62,000 bases of DNA from Diphasiastrum complanatum. Lineage: Eukaryota; Streptophyta; Lycopodiopsida; Lycopodiales; Lycopodiaceae. The DNA is taken from contig CM055113.1 in assembly GCA_029204225.1 (NCBI GenBank), positions 12,669,286 to 12,731,285 on the forward strand, written 5' to 3'. Shown here in pieces: positions 32,836 through 47,449 of this stretch (position 1 is its first letter; the number at the start of each line of letters is the position of its first letter). A program made the translations under genes and the position numbers. A model generated the notes under the pieces. The model saw only the letters and a list, made by a program, of their open reading frames with translations, had not been told where the DNA came from and searched no databases.

Positions 32836-35493
32836 GAGAGCAACATGCTTGGTTTTACCTGTCATAGTGAGCTTTAGTTTGTTTTTCCATGTGGATGTGA
32901 AAAACTAACTTCTCTTTTGATGATTATAACTTTTGTTGTAGATGAGCTCTTTCCCTGAATCAAAGCTTGATAGATAGCCCTTGAAAATTCTATTTGATCT
33001 ATTATAGATGCATCTTGTACAACCTCACATGCACGGAGGTCATTGTAGATCTTTCGTGGTCCTCAAATCTCAAATTTTGACATGGTATTATAGCCTAGGT
33101 ACATGCAAGCATGACATTTGATCTCCATGAAACAAGATCTTGAGTGAAAATTCTAGGTTTGAGAGTGATCTTGCTTGTCTTCTAGCTTCAAATTGGCTAA
33201 TGATTGCTTGTTTTGAGTGATTTATTGGATCATATGTGAGAATTTAATGTATAAAAACTATATGTCACGTGTGAGTTGCAGCCGTTTGTAATTTTGTAGC
33301 AAACTCATCTTTGATCCATTTAGCCCAAGTAGACATTTGTTGGAAAGAGCATCAAGTGTAGATTGAGAAGGCCAAGCCCCCAAGGGTTGTTGATGCACCT
33401 TCTTGATGTATGGATACAATGTTTGAGGGTAGGCAGGTGTGCCCACATGGTGTTTTTTGGATCTTTATGGTTTAATTCCCTTGATATTGAGTGTCATGTC
33501 CAAAATTGAAAGGTTCTCTCAATTCTATTCAAGTGACAAGGATCTAGGACATTGTTTGTAATCAAATCTTTTCAAACCATTCCATCTCTAAAGAGTTAGA
33601 GTCATTGTTTGTGGAGTCCAATAGGGATGATTGGATCTAAATTTTGTGTGGTTTGGTGAAAACTTGTTGTGCTTTGATTTTGGTGATCAAGGCAAGGCCT
33701 AATTTCCAATTGACTAGGTTTTGGTGTGATGTGATTCCTATGTTTGTGATCTAGATCTTTTGTAGATCTTTCTAGATTTTTTATTTTTTCAAATCTAGTT
33801 AATTTAGGGTCACAAAATAAATATTGGAGTCCTTTCACATGTGTGTACTTTGTGTACAAGAAAAGCTTTTGGTGAAGATTGATTCTAGGATTTGTGATAG
33901 AGATCTTGTGTAGATCTTGCTAGATCTTTGATTTGTTGAAGTCTAGGCTTTTGGGAATAAGAAACCACTTTGTAGAGTCGTTTCACAAGCTTGTACTTTG
34001 TGTACATTTTCATTTGTCTTACATGGCATCAATAGGGGTGGTACCTATTGAAGGCAAATGAAAGGTTAAATTCCTCCCGGCCGAGGAGAGTGGGCTTGAA
34101 AACAAGCTTGCTAAATGTGAGATTCTTGGAATAGGATCCATTCCTATTTGGCTTGAATCAAAGAGAAGAGCAAAATTCAAAATGTCTTGTATGTTCCTTC
34201 AATATCTAGAAATTTATTGAGTGTGAGTCAATTGATTGACAATGGATGTGATGTCAAGTTTGTTTGTAATGCTTGCTTTATCATCAAGAATAGAAATGTC
34301 ATTGCCAAAAGGAATAGAGATGGTAGGCTTTTCAAGCTTGATCTTTGTGTGAGAGCTAATCACAATTTGGATGTGAAGGAAGCCAAAGGAGAGTATATTT
34401 CTCAAAAGGAGAGATTGGGGCATTAAAATCTCAAATTCATGAATGTTGGCTTTGATGTTAATGTCAAGAATGATGTTTAGAGTGTGGATGAATGTTCTTT
34501 TAATGCTGGTGATGTCAAGGATCTTGCAAGGCTCAAGGAGGAGTCAAGTGAAGAAGATGGTGTAGAGTGCCAATGTCCACACCTAGGCACATCAAGTGGA
34601 TCATCAAGATCCAAGGAGGAACCATCAAGGCTTGTTTTCATAAGTGAAAATATGCAAAGGGAAGGCACTATACATTTCAATCCAACCCAACTATTCCTTC
34701 AAATCTCATTCACCTTTTTAATGAAGGTTAATTAGTGGCAACAAATCATGTGACAAAGGATTAGATGGAGCCAATATTGCTTGCAACTTCGATATCAGAG
34801 ATGGATCCAAGTGCAGATCCCAAGCTCAACATTAGAGAAGTTCCAAATTCAAAATGACCCTTTGTGGAGATATCTTCATTTTTTCTCTTTGATTTTGACC
34901 ACCACTTGGCCCAATCAAAATGCACACATTTGGAATTTACGTAACATAGAATAAATAAAAAAAATAAATATTATTATACCCAATATGTTCTAATCTGCTT
35001 GAGGACAACACCTCAGGTTAAATTTATTTAACTGTGCTAGTTAGTATAGTGAAATTTGGTAACTAGACTAGTTACAATTATAGAATGATAGTATGCACAG
35101 TAACCTTATGTTGTTATTGTGATTCTAGCATGAGGTTAATTGAATACCATACATGTGAGATATCGGCATCCAAAGCTTTGGCAATCACAATGGAAAATAG
35201 ACTAAGATTCACAATTGAATCTGTTATTCTGCACAATGAGAAAGATCTTGTGTGGCTTGTCACATGGCCTACCATAGGCTTGTGTAGCAGGCCACATAGG
35301 CTTGCTATCTACCAAGCCTATCATAGGTTGCCACATGGCAAGTCATGTAGGCCCACCATAGGCTGGCATTTTATCTTGTTTGCACCTGACTTTTGCTGCC
35401 TACTTGGGCTAGCTTGCGGAATTAATGCAGGAACCTAAGCAAATGACTATCGACCATAGACACAAAATCATTCTATCAAACAAACGACATGAA
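32836..35493 (+). repeat. Long direct repeat, copy B (decayed copia fragment)
   Basis: Nearly identical to 17587-20262, with the same start inside the LTR and the same end. Together they bracket transposon copy 1 and the LTR element nested in it. Confidence 0.9.
34020..34735 (+). pseudogene. Copia Gag-pre-integrase and linker relic (copy B)
   Basis: Same content as 18780-19492: VPSISRNLLSVSQL at 34187-34240, then the acidic SRSKEEPSRL linker at 34484-34735. The same inactivating stops are present, so it had decayed before the duplication. Confidence 0.8.
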
Positions 35494-35875
35494 TGACAAG
35501 ATCGAGAGAGAACAATTGTAATCACATCCATTTTTCAAAAAATTTGGTGCATTGTCTAGATCTAGTTTCATAGTTTCCATATCAATGATTAGATCTTGTA
35601 ATGAATCATTGATGTGAATGTTTGGAAGCTCACATCATGCCCAAAAAATTCATTTTTCAGATAGGGAGTGATAAGTACTACAGAGTTGATTGCCAAAAAT
35701 CATAGATCTAGAGAGTGATTTGCTAAAAATTGGTAGTGATCTCATTGTACCATCAACCAAGCTTTGTGCTAGTTGGATTGGGCCGAGACTAGAAGTTTAT
35801 TGAGTGCTAGAAGTCTACAGTAGATCATTCCATAGAGTGAAATCTTTGTGAATTTCAAGTGCTAAGTCATTCAAA

Positions 35876-37704
35876 ATGGCATCCATAGGTGGAATTTTGG
35901 TAGAAGCCAATGAGAGGCTCACATCCACTAATTATTCCATTTGGAAAGTAAGAATGGAATCACTTTTGGTGCTCCATGATGTCTATGACATTGTCCTAGA
36001 AGAGGAAGATGAAGCTCTTGGTGGTAAAGAGCAAGCTAGATACAAGAGAAAGGCTAGATTGGCCTTACATTGCATCAAGATGACTTCTTGAAAGAGGTGT
36101 CATCTTGGATCTCGGACAAGGAGGCTTAGGATTCATTAAAAGGCATTTACGAATCCAATAACACTTCAAGGATACTCATGCTTAGAAATCAAGTGCTTCA
36201 AAGCATGAAAGGAAGTGGAGAGAGTGCACAAGAGTATGTGCTTAGGATCAAATCTTTGAACAAAGAATGGGCATCAATTAGAGATGAAATCCAAGATAAT
36301 GAATCTTGTGAAAGCCATTATTAATGGACTAAGTGAATATTATACCAATCTAGTCCAAAATTTTGCCATCCAAGATAAACTACCTAGAATTGACACGCTC
36401 CATAATGTGCTTGTGGCCGAGGAGGGTAGAATGCTTCATCTTAGAGCTAGGATGGGATCCATGTCCTTGCAAGGAGGTGATGAGAAGGAAGGCAAAAAGA
36501 AGACTCGTTAAAGAAGAACCAAGGCAAGGAGGCCGAGGACAAGGATGGTGGATCAACCTCCAAAGGCAAATCCAAGAAGGACAAATCAAAGCTAAAATGT
36601 TTCTTTTGTAGAAAAAAAACACATTTTGCTTCTGAGTGCTTCAACAAGAAGAATGATCAAGAGAAGGACAAGCAAGGCAATCTTGTGCTTGAGGAGGAGG
36701 GGGTGATTGCAATTCATCCTTGATGGCATCTGCAACACCAACATCAAGGTAGGTGGATTGATAGTGGGGCTAGATCCCACATGTCACATCAAAAGGAATA
36801 TTTTTCTACCTTAATTCTAAGATGTTTATATTCACGGCAATTGATCAAGAATGCAAGATAGATGGCATAGGATCTATTCCATTATGTCTTGGATCTTCAA
36901 AAAGGATAGATCTTGATAATGTTCTTTATGTACCATCCATCACAAAAAAAATGTTGAGTGTTGGACAACCAATGGATAATGGACTAGATGTACACTTCAA
37001 ACATGGAGTTTGTTCCATAATGAAGGATGATAAGTGTATTGCTAGTGGCATTAAGCAAGGTAGATTGTTCAAGTTGGATGCTAATGTTGTCATTGGAAGT
37101 GTGAGCATGGCAAGGGAGGAGCTTTCTCAAATGGAGTTATGGCACGAGAGGTTAGGCCATACTAACCATAAAGCAATGGAGTCCATGATTTCTAAGGAGC
37201 TAGCACTTGGACTTCCCAAATCCATCCAAGTTTGGCAAGCTTTGTGAAGCTTGTGGTAAATGCTATGCAAGTTGGAGTTTGATTCTTTGATGGAAAATCA
37301 AACTTGGGAACTTGTGGATATTTCATATGGGAATAAACCACTTTCTTGTAAGTGGATTTATAAATTGAAGTACAATAAAGATGGATCCATTAATAAGTAC
37401 GAAGCAAGACTTGTAGCAAAAGGTTTCTTGAAAACTAAAGGCATAGATTATGATGAAACTTTTGCTCCTGTTGCTAAGCTTGTCAATATAAGGATGATCA
37501 TTTGTGTTGCTACTTCTTTCAAGTAGGAGATTTTCCAACTTGATGTGACTAATGCTTTCCTAAATGGATTCTTAGAAGAAGAGATGTACATGTTGCAACC
37601 TGAGGGCTTCATCAAGGAAGGAGATGAAGAGAAAGTTTGCTACTTGAAAAAAAGTCTTTATGGACTCAAGCAAGCACCTAGAGTTTGGTACTCTAGGTTG
37701 GTTT

Positions 37705-37705
<1 letters not shown>
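35876..37705 (+). pseudogene. Copia gag-pol relic, plus strand
   Basis: Gag starts at ATG 35876 (MASIGGILVEANERLTSTNY) and is frameshifted near 36090 and 36280. The knuckle CFFCRKKTHFASEC is at 36601-36640; protease WIDSGARSHMS is at 36748-36790 (usual SGASSHMS). The Gag-pre-integrase domain (LYVPSITKKMLSVGQ, LWHERLGHTN) follows to 37247. Integrase is deleted and the sequence jumps at about 37250 to RT ([53 protein letters not shown]). RT stops before YVDD, where the gypsy LTR begins. The 35494-35875 leader has no coding signal. Confidence 0.88.
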
Positions 37706-39116
<1,411 letters not shown>

Positions 39117-39182
39117 TTTTTGGTGTCGTTGTCGAGGATAGCCAAATAAAGTTGATACAAACTGACAACTCCATCTCCATCC

Positions 39183-40628
39183 CCAGTGTATGATAGAGCT
39201 TCTCGATTAGAAAGATATCAAAGACTACGAGAAGAATTTTTCAAAAAAATTCAGGAATCTTTGCAAAGAGGAGAATTACCTTTCCTGAATTTTAATCCTG
39301 AAAACTTACCAAAAAATCCTTGTCTTGAAGCTTCTACTGCAGCTGAACCAGGTTCTGAAGTCGTAAATCTAGAACCAGATCCTGAACCTGAACCTGAACT
39401 GAATATGGAAGGCCCTGGTCCATGTTTCACTTCAATATCGAAGATCAAATATGATTATTTTAAAGGGACATCTTCAGATGATGTTGACAGTTATGTTTCG
39501 CAATTCGAGTCAATCGCTAACTCGAATAACAAAGGTGCTGATGTAGATAAGCTACAGACTTTTCCTGATCTTTTGAGAAAGCAAGCACGCATATGGTACA
39601 ACCAAGTTGAACCAGGATGTGTCGCCACCTGGTGAAAGATGCATTTCTAAACTAGTTTAGAGAAATTGGTTATTCGTCCAGAATTCTTGGATGACTTAAC
39701 AATGTCTAGAAGAAGAAAAAAGAATCTCTTCAAAGGTATAAACAAAAATTAAAGAATTTGATTGGAGAACTAACAAGTGTGTACCCTGTCGCAATGCAGA
39801 TCAAGTGGTTTTTGGTAGGATTACCCCCAAAAATTGATCGATACTGTAGACAAGGAGATATGACTTCTTTATCAGCAGTCATAGTGAGTGCTGAGAATTA
39901 TGAGACTTCCAAGTTAGCACGTAAAAGACGTTCTACTAGACGAATTCGAAAGTCTAAGCATGACTCTAGCAACAGTGAAGATAAATCTAAATCTGAATCC
40001 AATCCAAGTTCTTTAAGTTTTGAATCTGATTTCAGTGACTTATCAGACACAAAAACTGATGATATCGATCGAAGAAAGAATCGAAAGTCCAAACGAAAAG
40101 AAGATAGTAAAAACAATGAGGATAAGTCTATGACCTCTAAAGTTGAAAAGCTTTGGAGAAGTAACATGGCTGATCTCAATAAGAAGTTCAACGATCTGAA
40201 AGTTCAAATTTTAGAAGTTGTAGACAAGAGGCTGAAAGCTTCTTATTCGAATTCAGGAATATGGTGTACGAAATGCGGTACATTTGGGCATTCTAAAGAA
40301 GAATGTAGAGCTGTGAACGTAAAGTATGTTGAAGATCCTTCTCAGGAAGTCTTATTTATATTTCAAGATGATGCATCTACCAATTATGTTCAAGGTTCTA
40401 TAGTACCATTCCAACAAAGCAAACCAAAGTTTGCACCAAAGAGACACAACCCACTAGAATTTGTGGGTCCTTTCATTTCGAATAAACCTGTTTCAAAAAA
40501 TTGTTATAATTTTGGTGAACCAGGACATTTTTTGCCTGACTGTCCGCATGCATAAAAACCGATCAGATTTATACCTTTGTGCTCAAACTGCAAAGAACCA
40601 GGCCACAAGTATCTAGATTGTCCATGAT
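39183..40628 (+). pseudogene. Gypsy Gag with three zinc knuckles
   Basis: Starts around 39186 (ASRLERYQRLREEFFKK). An acidic Pro-Glu repeat follows, then KIKYDYFKGTSSDDVDSY, the capsid helices (to 39635; stop and frameshift near 39640-39760), and a Lys/Ser-rich segment. Three CCHC knuckles end it: CTKCGTFGHSKEEC (about 40264), CYNFGEPGHFLPDC (about 40502; second Cys replaced by Phe) and CSNCKEPGHKYLDC (about 40582, after a stop at 40553). It is truncated at about 40630 by a minus-strand copia LTR, so protease and pol are missing. Confidence 0.88.
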
Positions 40629-40641
40629 CGTAAAGCCAAGG

Positions 40642-41494
40642 TGTGGAATTAAAATGAACAAGGAAACTTAGACACACGAATAAATAGCAAACACATTTGC
40701 ATTCGAGATCAGACACAACAAGAAAATCGTCTATATTGATCTTTCTCTGATTTCTTCAAGCACTGCATGCAAATCCACGCAGTGCGTTGGCGTGGAAAAA
40801 ACACACTTCTCTCATGAGTAATCGTCTCGCTTTACTAGCGGACAGTTGGATCTACAGATCCTAGACAAAATTGTCTTCACACGCGGGCAGACATGTATTC
40901 TGTAATTTCGTCTTGATTGTTTACTAGCATCAAACTACCACACGGTACGTGTATTCTGTCATATGGTGTCAAGTATCATCCAGTAAGTATATAGTCGCTC
41001 TATGTAACTTTTAGATTAGAGTGATTAAACATCTACAACTAATCAGGAAATTACAAGAGTGGCAGATTAGCCACGACCTAAAGTGTATCTACTAACGTCA
41101 TGCCATCAGATCAGACATCTGTACTTCTGGGTGCTTGCATGATCTCGCTGGTACTCTTTGGAGCGTCAAGGGCAGGAGAAGGTTTCACGACGTTGGTTTC
41201 ATTTCCATCGTTAGTCTCGTTTCCATCGTTGGCTCTGTTTCCATTGTTGGTTTTGTTTTTGGTCATCTACCTTTTCTCGTACTGGACCGCAAAAGATTCT
41301 CATGTCAGACCGCAACAGATTCTCGTTCATGAATCTTTCGTGTTCGTCTCCTTTGACTTTCGTGTTCGCGAACCGTTCATCTTCGTCTCCTTTGACTTTC
41401 GTGTTCGCGAACCGTTTCGTCTTCGTGTTTTTTGTGTCAGGTGGAGAGCTGAAAGCCAGCAAGGCTTTGTGAACAGAAACGTTTTGTTACTTCA
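40642..41494 (-). repeat. Copia LTR, minus orientation (3' LTR)
   Basis: Homologue of 11428-12225, with the same neighbours. It carries an imperfect internal repeat at 41335-41420 (TCGTGTTCGTCTCCTTTGAC / TCATCTTCGTCTCCTTTGAC). Confidence 0.7.
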
Positions 41495-41705
41495 GCTCCC
41501 TCTCAAAGCATGATAGCTTTACGATCCCGAGACTGCTCCTATATCTCTTAAAGAGTCCTTTGTAGAGGGCTTTGGTGAAGATGTCAGCAACCATGTCTTT
41601 CATTCCAATGAAGGTGGTCTGCAGCATCTTCTTTTCAATTAGATCCCTGATCAGGTGGTACTTGATCGCAATGTGCTTCGTTCTGGAATGGAACATGGGA
41701 TCTTT
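41495..41705 (-). pseudogene. Copia RNase H C-terminus
   Basis: Reads GSAIFKDPMFHSRTKHIAIK, then MVADIFTKALYKGLF and LGIVKLSCFEREL up to the LTR. Same family as the relic at 12226-12345 but longer. It is cut at about 41705 by the start of a plus-strand LTR. Confidence 0.85.
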
Positions 41706-42333
41706 AAAGATTGCACTTCCATGTGAATGAGTAAATGCTCCCACATGTCAAGATGTTATTCACGCATGTGGATAAGATTATAGATGATAAGATAGAGAAA
41801 TTCAATTAGATCCTATTTTATAGGAAATATTCCTATAATTGTGGAAGACTAGTTTTTTGTTTCTAGCTAATGGGAATAGTCAACTTTGAAAAATGAGCAT
41901 ATATGGTGAATCTGGATGAATAGGCACTCTTCACACGTGTGAAGGCTTGCTGGACAGTACTCAGCTCATGGATGTACTTGATCCATAAAGGGATCAACCA
42001 AATCAATGAGAAGTTGATGTGACATTGGCAATTTCTAGCTTTGCTTGTAATTCTCACATTTGTCTTGAGTTTTTATGACTGGAATGCTTTAGTATGCAAA
42101 TGTACTTCACTCTCTATTTACAGTCCATACTGGCACTGTCCTCCACATGTGTGAGGCCGCTCTCCATAGTTTTTTATCATTTGATCCATTGTTCTTGCCA
42201 AAATCATAGTGTAATGCATCTAGATCAAGATCTAACATATAGAACTTGATAGATCATTGGATTTAGCAATCAATAACTCTTAATGATTGTTTTGTACAAT
42301 CATAATTGTCCTTTTTATCTGAAAATTGACATG
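41706..42333 (+). repeat. Copia 5' LTR, plus orientation
   Basis: From TGCACTTCCATGTGAATGAG to GAAAATTGACA, followed by TGGTATCAGATA (degenerate PBS). It matches the reverse complement of 46862-47449. It carries palindromic TCACACGTGTGA (41931) and CACATGTGTG (42143) motifs. Confidence 0.8.
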
Positions 42334-45300
42334 GTATCAGATATAAGTATAAGACTAATCTTATGATTAATAAATCTTGTGAAAATCATTGACAATGTGT
42401 TGTTTTTGAACTTTACTTGAGGGGGCAAGTTCAAGGAGAGTGGTACCTTCAATATTTTTGGTCAAGATCGCTTTGTGGGCTGCTGGTGTACTGTCCACAT
42501 GTGTGAAACCGTACACCAACCTCCAAATTACTTCCTTTAGTGTTTTTGGTCCAAAAATGTGCATACTAGTCCAAAATTCATAATTTTTGATCCATTGTCT
42601 AGATGTAGGTTCAATACATTGAATGCTAATGATCAAATAGAGATTTGAGTCATTGAAGCGATTCATTTTGAAGCATTAGATTAGATCTTTAAGGCTGATT
42701 TGTTCAGATCTTATGTGTATGTGAAATATCAAGCAAAATAGTGCTAGAATCAATTTTCTAAAAATTACCAAAACTGGTTACTCCTTTTTAGGTCAAAGTT
42801 TCAAAACAAATGCCATTGCATTTTCTAATATTCCCTACTACATGTATGCTCACTTGGCTCCACATTTTTATGATTGTTTAAAGTTTTACGCTTTAAAACT
42901 TTGAGGAAATCTGCCCATATTCAGGTCCTTGTGATGGAAATCACAAGTTGACTTAGCATCAAATCATCTGGAGTGAAATATTGAGTGTCTCAATTGTGTA
43001 GAATTGGAATCTCAAAGAATTCATCTTGTAAGTGCTTTGTAAATCGCTAAAAGGCTTTATCTTTGGCTTTGTCATCAATTGGGGTTGACGATTTAATCAC
43101 CTCTTTGCTTAAAGAAGCCTTTATGATATATGCTATTTGGATCTTAGAATGACTAGAGTTTAAAGCTTTAGTTTAATATTATACGATTCATGTGTCAATT
43201 ATGTTGTTGTTTAAAGTTTTTAGGACATCTAAGAAACAAGCTTGGTCATATAGGCACTATGACTAGATCATACATAAAACATCAAATTTGTAAAGGGCAT
43301 AACATATATAATGATCACTTAGAAGAAATGGGGTAGAGACACAATAAAAGAAATATTTTCAAAATGTAAAACACAATTTTTGACATTATAGAAATGCATG
43401 CAATGGATCTAAATTCTCCATCATGTAAGAAACACAATGATGCTCCACAATAAGGTGTCTAACCATCTCCATACTAGTGACAATCCGAATGCAGTCCAAA
43501 CTATCACAATGAGGAGGCTATGTGACTACAATCAAGTGCCATACTAGGGAGAATCCCAATATACTCCATGCACTAATACGACGAGGAGGCTATTGTCATA
43601 TGTAAGGAGTTCATCTATCAAAAACTAACATATACTTGCTAAAAGTTTTCATAGAGATCTCAACCATGAGTTCTACATGCAACACTTACATGTACAAGGT
43701 AGGTAAAACTGCCCTCCATGAGGTTCCCTATGTAGCATTTGCACAAGTGTTCACATTGAAGGTTTGTACGGCATTCATCATCAATTGTTTCTTCTTTGTA
43801 ATATAAACAATAGACCATGAGTAAGGACAAGTTCACAACATGGCGAGGAATCTCAAATGTTAAAAAATGAAGTTCAAAGCAATCTGGTCAATATGATATG
43901 CCCAAATAAAGAAGGTTATGACTCCAATGAGAACATAATAGAGAAACAAAGAAAAGGTCGTAGACAGTCATGTCACTGTATTGGGGAAAAACCTCAGAGT
44001 GACGAAAAAGCCTCTACTGAAGCAGCATACCGAGTGTCACAGAAGAGGAATAACTACAAAAAACACGAAATCCAACACTGAAGGATGCACCGAGTAAACT
44101 CAGGTAATAGCTGCCCACTACACACAGACGCGTCTACTGTAGTCTCCGGAAACGAGCACCGCATATTTTACTGCATTGATGATTGTTTGCACAATCCTTA
44201 TGGTGAACTTTGAAGCATCCTCCTGCTAATTGTTACCATGTCGTTTTCACTTCATCCATCGTTATCAAACTCCATATTAGTCCTAAGTTTTAACTGTGCT
44301 ATCATAATCTCTGAAAACTTGTACAAATTTCTCTACTTTTACTGCATAATTCAATGTGTCCTTAAAGCAAGAAAAACCCATTTCAACTGCCATGTCACTG
44401 TTGGTTTGTCAATTGCCCAATTTAATAGGAATTTATCATTGACTGAAACCTCAAAGCGCGCAGCAACAACTTAAGAAAGTAGCACTTTATTAGGCATATC
44501 ACATCAAATTTAAGACTCATTTTGCCACGTCGTCGTCGTTCAGGGTTGTCAAGTTTTCGCAGTCTGGTAGCTTGACGACATGCATTGCACGCATATGCTG
44601 TTATGATGTGCAAAGTATAATACAACCTAACTGCCAGGCCCAAATCTTTCATCAACGGAACTGCGTTTGCACGAACTGGTAGGAGTCAAAGACTGTAATA
44701 TCTGGTATCAGGATGTACTGCAAAAGAAGCAAACCCTGACCTCATCCTTTCTTTTTTATTTCACAGTCTCCAAGGTATGCTCTCAGTGCGTGCCAACCAT
44801 TCCCAAAGCTCGTTGTTCTACCAACACAAATAGATTCCATTTTAGATTCTAAGTTCTGATTTCTAACTTCTAAGCCAGATCGTTATCAGATAAAATATGG
44901 TGCAATTAGATTGCATTTTGTGATCCTAGTGACCTAGTCTATGCTGAGCCCAGCAACAGCTGCCTGGCAAGGTCTGGACCGTGGGCCCTGTCCCGGCAAA
45001 GCGAGAAAGAAAATACATCGCTGCCTGAACTTTACAGGGGCAGGTTCCTTGAAGCAGCTGCAGCTGCTCAGTTAACAGCGTTTTGGTCCTAACAAAAAGC
45101 ATGCTCCTTGAAGCAGCCCAGTGAGCCGCAGCTGCAGCTGCTCAAACAAGTAGAGATGCCATTCCAACAATGAAATAGCTCCAATTAAGAGTTCTCAAGC
45201 ACTCACTCTCACTCACTTTCTTTTAGGTGGGCCACATTACAAGGCTGCCACCCTGGTGGTTGCCTTGCCTTTGGTGGCAACTTCCAAAAATGTGGGTCCA

Positions 45301-46861
45301 AGCCAATTGTCGGATGTAGAGGCTACTTCCAACATATGTGTCATCATCTGATTGAAAATCTTTCTCTCAACTAGTAAAGGTTACCTTCGGAGGTTGACTT
45401 TCTTAACCTTAGGACCTTTGGAGGTATGAGAGAATATTTTAATATATTCCTCATACCTACTCCATGTGATCTCTCTCTAAATCTATATATATATTTACAC
45501 TTACATACACTTTTATGCATGGGTGAGTCCCTCGCGCATCCTTCGCCCCTCACCCATGCATACACTTTTTTTAACTAAAAAGATGTGGAAGAGTGATCAA
45601 AGAAGGATGGTGAAGGCATGAGTGTTGAATCTTCAATTTTTGACCTAGTGATGGGGTTTTAAGATTTAAATCTTGTCAATTTAGTAGAACAAAAGTTCAA
45701 GCCAAATCAATAATTCTTCCAAATCTCACAACTTCGGTATTAAGTACGATGTTGAATCACCTAGGCAACTCATAAATGAATAAAAGTATTCCACAAAGAA
45801 TGCCAATAAAAATCAATATTGGCAACAAGAAATAAATCGTAATACAGTTTTGTGCAATATCACATCCAATTTTGTATATTGTTTCTTTAAGGTTGTGTGC
45901 AAATCTATAGATCATGAAGTGACAAAGCTTTTTTGCTCAAGATGCAACCAAATATGCAAAGCTTGGCTATTTGCTCTAGATTGTGAGTTTATTGACATAT
46001 CTTGATTACAATAGTAGCCTACTCAAGATTTCAACGAAAGGTAAAGACCCGAGTCTATTCCAGATTTAGAGTAAAATTGTAGTTTGTAAAGTGAGTTGAG
46101 GAACTCTTCAAAATAAAATATAAGATTTGCAAATTTTTCAGGAATTGATTTAAATCTATGAAATATGGAAGTGTAAAATTCCTAGAGTGAAAATTAATGT
46201 ACTTCCAACATTCAAACTTATATTGCATGTGATTCTAATGTGAACAATATCTGACTATCACAGATTGGGTGATTGTTCAAGTGAAAAAAAAAATGAGTTC
46301 ACATGTCTTTATTTGTTTGTAAGTATTCATTAACAAAGGCTTCAAAAATTCAAATCATAACATGGACTACATTTGATTCTTTGATCTTTTACAATTCTAG
46401 ATATCACACATGTCTCATTTGTGGACCAAGTATTGATGCTCGACACTCATGTTATCTAAGAAAAGTTGTATATGAAATTCAAACCAAATACTTGCATGAA
46501 AATCATCTGTTCAAGGATACACATAGAATGGGCTATGGAGAAAGATCATAAATGAGGATGCCCCCAAAGAGAATGTCCAAGGAAGATTAGCACAAACTTT
46601 GGATTGAGTTTGAGACTAAACTAATTAGTGATACAAAAAGACTATCCATACTTCATTGTTTACCATATTGAAATAACCATTTGATCGATCGCTTGGTTGA
46701 TCCTATCATACATTCAAAAATGTGGGTGAAACACTTGGTGTATGGAAGACATACTATTTTTGCTAGACAAGACCTACAAGTAGAATACAAAAGACAACAT
46801 TGGCCAATAGTGGGTATGGATGGAAATGCCCATTCTATTTCATAGCCCCTCCTTAAATTCT
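42334..46861. other. Retroelement leader and unassigned sequence
   Basis: Starts with the PBS and leader of the plus-strand copia LTR, then becomes AT-rich sequence with no protein I can recognise on either strand. Some ORFs of 60-80 codons (43857, 44238, 44422) look random. Two hairpins lie at 45422-45459 and 45514-45562. Around 45050-45150 the text GCAGCTGCAGCTGCTCA occurs twice. No tRNA or rRNA was seen. Confidence 0.5.
45422..45562. repeat. Pair of hairpins
   Basis: AGGTATGAGAGAATAT pairs with ATATTCCTCATACCT at 45422-45458 (one bulge). TATGCATGGGTGAG (45514) pairs perfectly with CTCACCCATGCATA (45549-45562), leaving a GC-rich 21-base loop. A TATATATATATAT run lies between. Confidence 0.75.
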
Positions 46862-47449
46862 TGTCAATTTTCAAATAAAAAGGACAATTATGATTGTACA
46901 AAACAATCATTAAGAGTTATTGATTGCTAAATCCAATGATCTATCAAGTTCTATGTGTTAGATCTTGATCTAGATGCATTACACTATGATTTTAGCAAGA
47001 GCAATGGATCAAATGATTAAAAACTATGAAGAGCGGCCTCACACGTGTGGAGGACAGTACTAGTACGGACTGTAAACAAAGAGTGAAGTACATTTTCATA
47101 CAAAAGCATTCCAATCATAAAAACTCAAGACAAATGTGAGAATTACAAGCAAAGCTAGAAATTGCCAATGTCACATCAACTTCTCATTGATTTGGTTGAT
47201 ACTATGGATCAAGTACATCGTGAAGAGTGCCTAGTCATCCAGATCCACCAATGGGAGCCATATATGCTCATTTTCCAAAGTTGACTATTCTCATTAGCTA
47301 GAAACAAAAAAGTCTTCCACAATTATAAGAGTATTCTCTATAAAATAGGATCTAATGGAATCTCTCTATCTTATCATCTACAATCTTATCCACACGTGTG
47401 AATAGCATCTTGACATGTGGGAGCATTTACTCATTCACATGGAAGTGCA
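46862..47449 (-). repeat. Copia 3' LTR, minus orientation
   Basis: Reverse complement of 41706-42333, with divergence. It is the downstream LTR of the minus-strand copia element that continues to 51300. Contains CACACGTGTG at 47040 and 47391. Confidence 0.8.

Noticed and set aside
43857-44655. Short ORFs (74-78 codons) in the unassigned region
   Set aside because: No start context, homology or domain that I recognise; length is compatible with chance in this composition.
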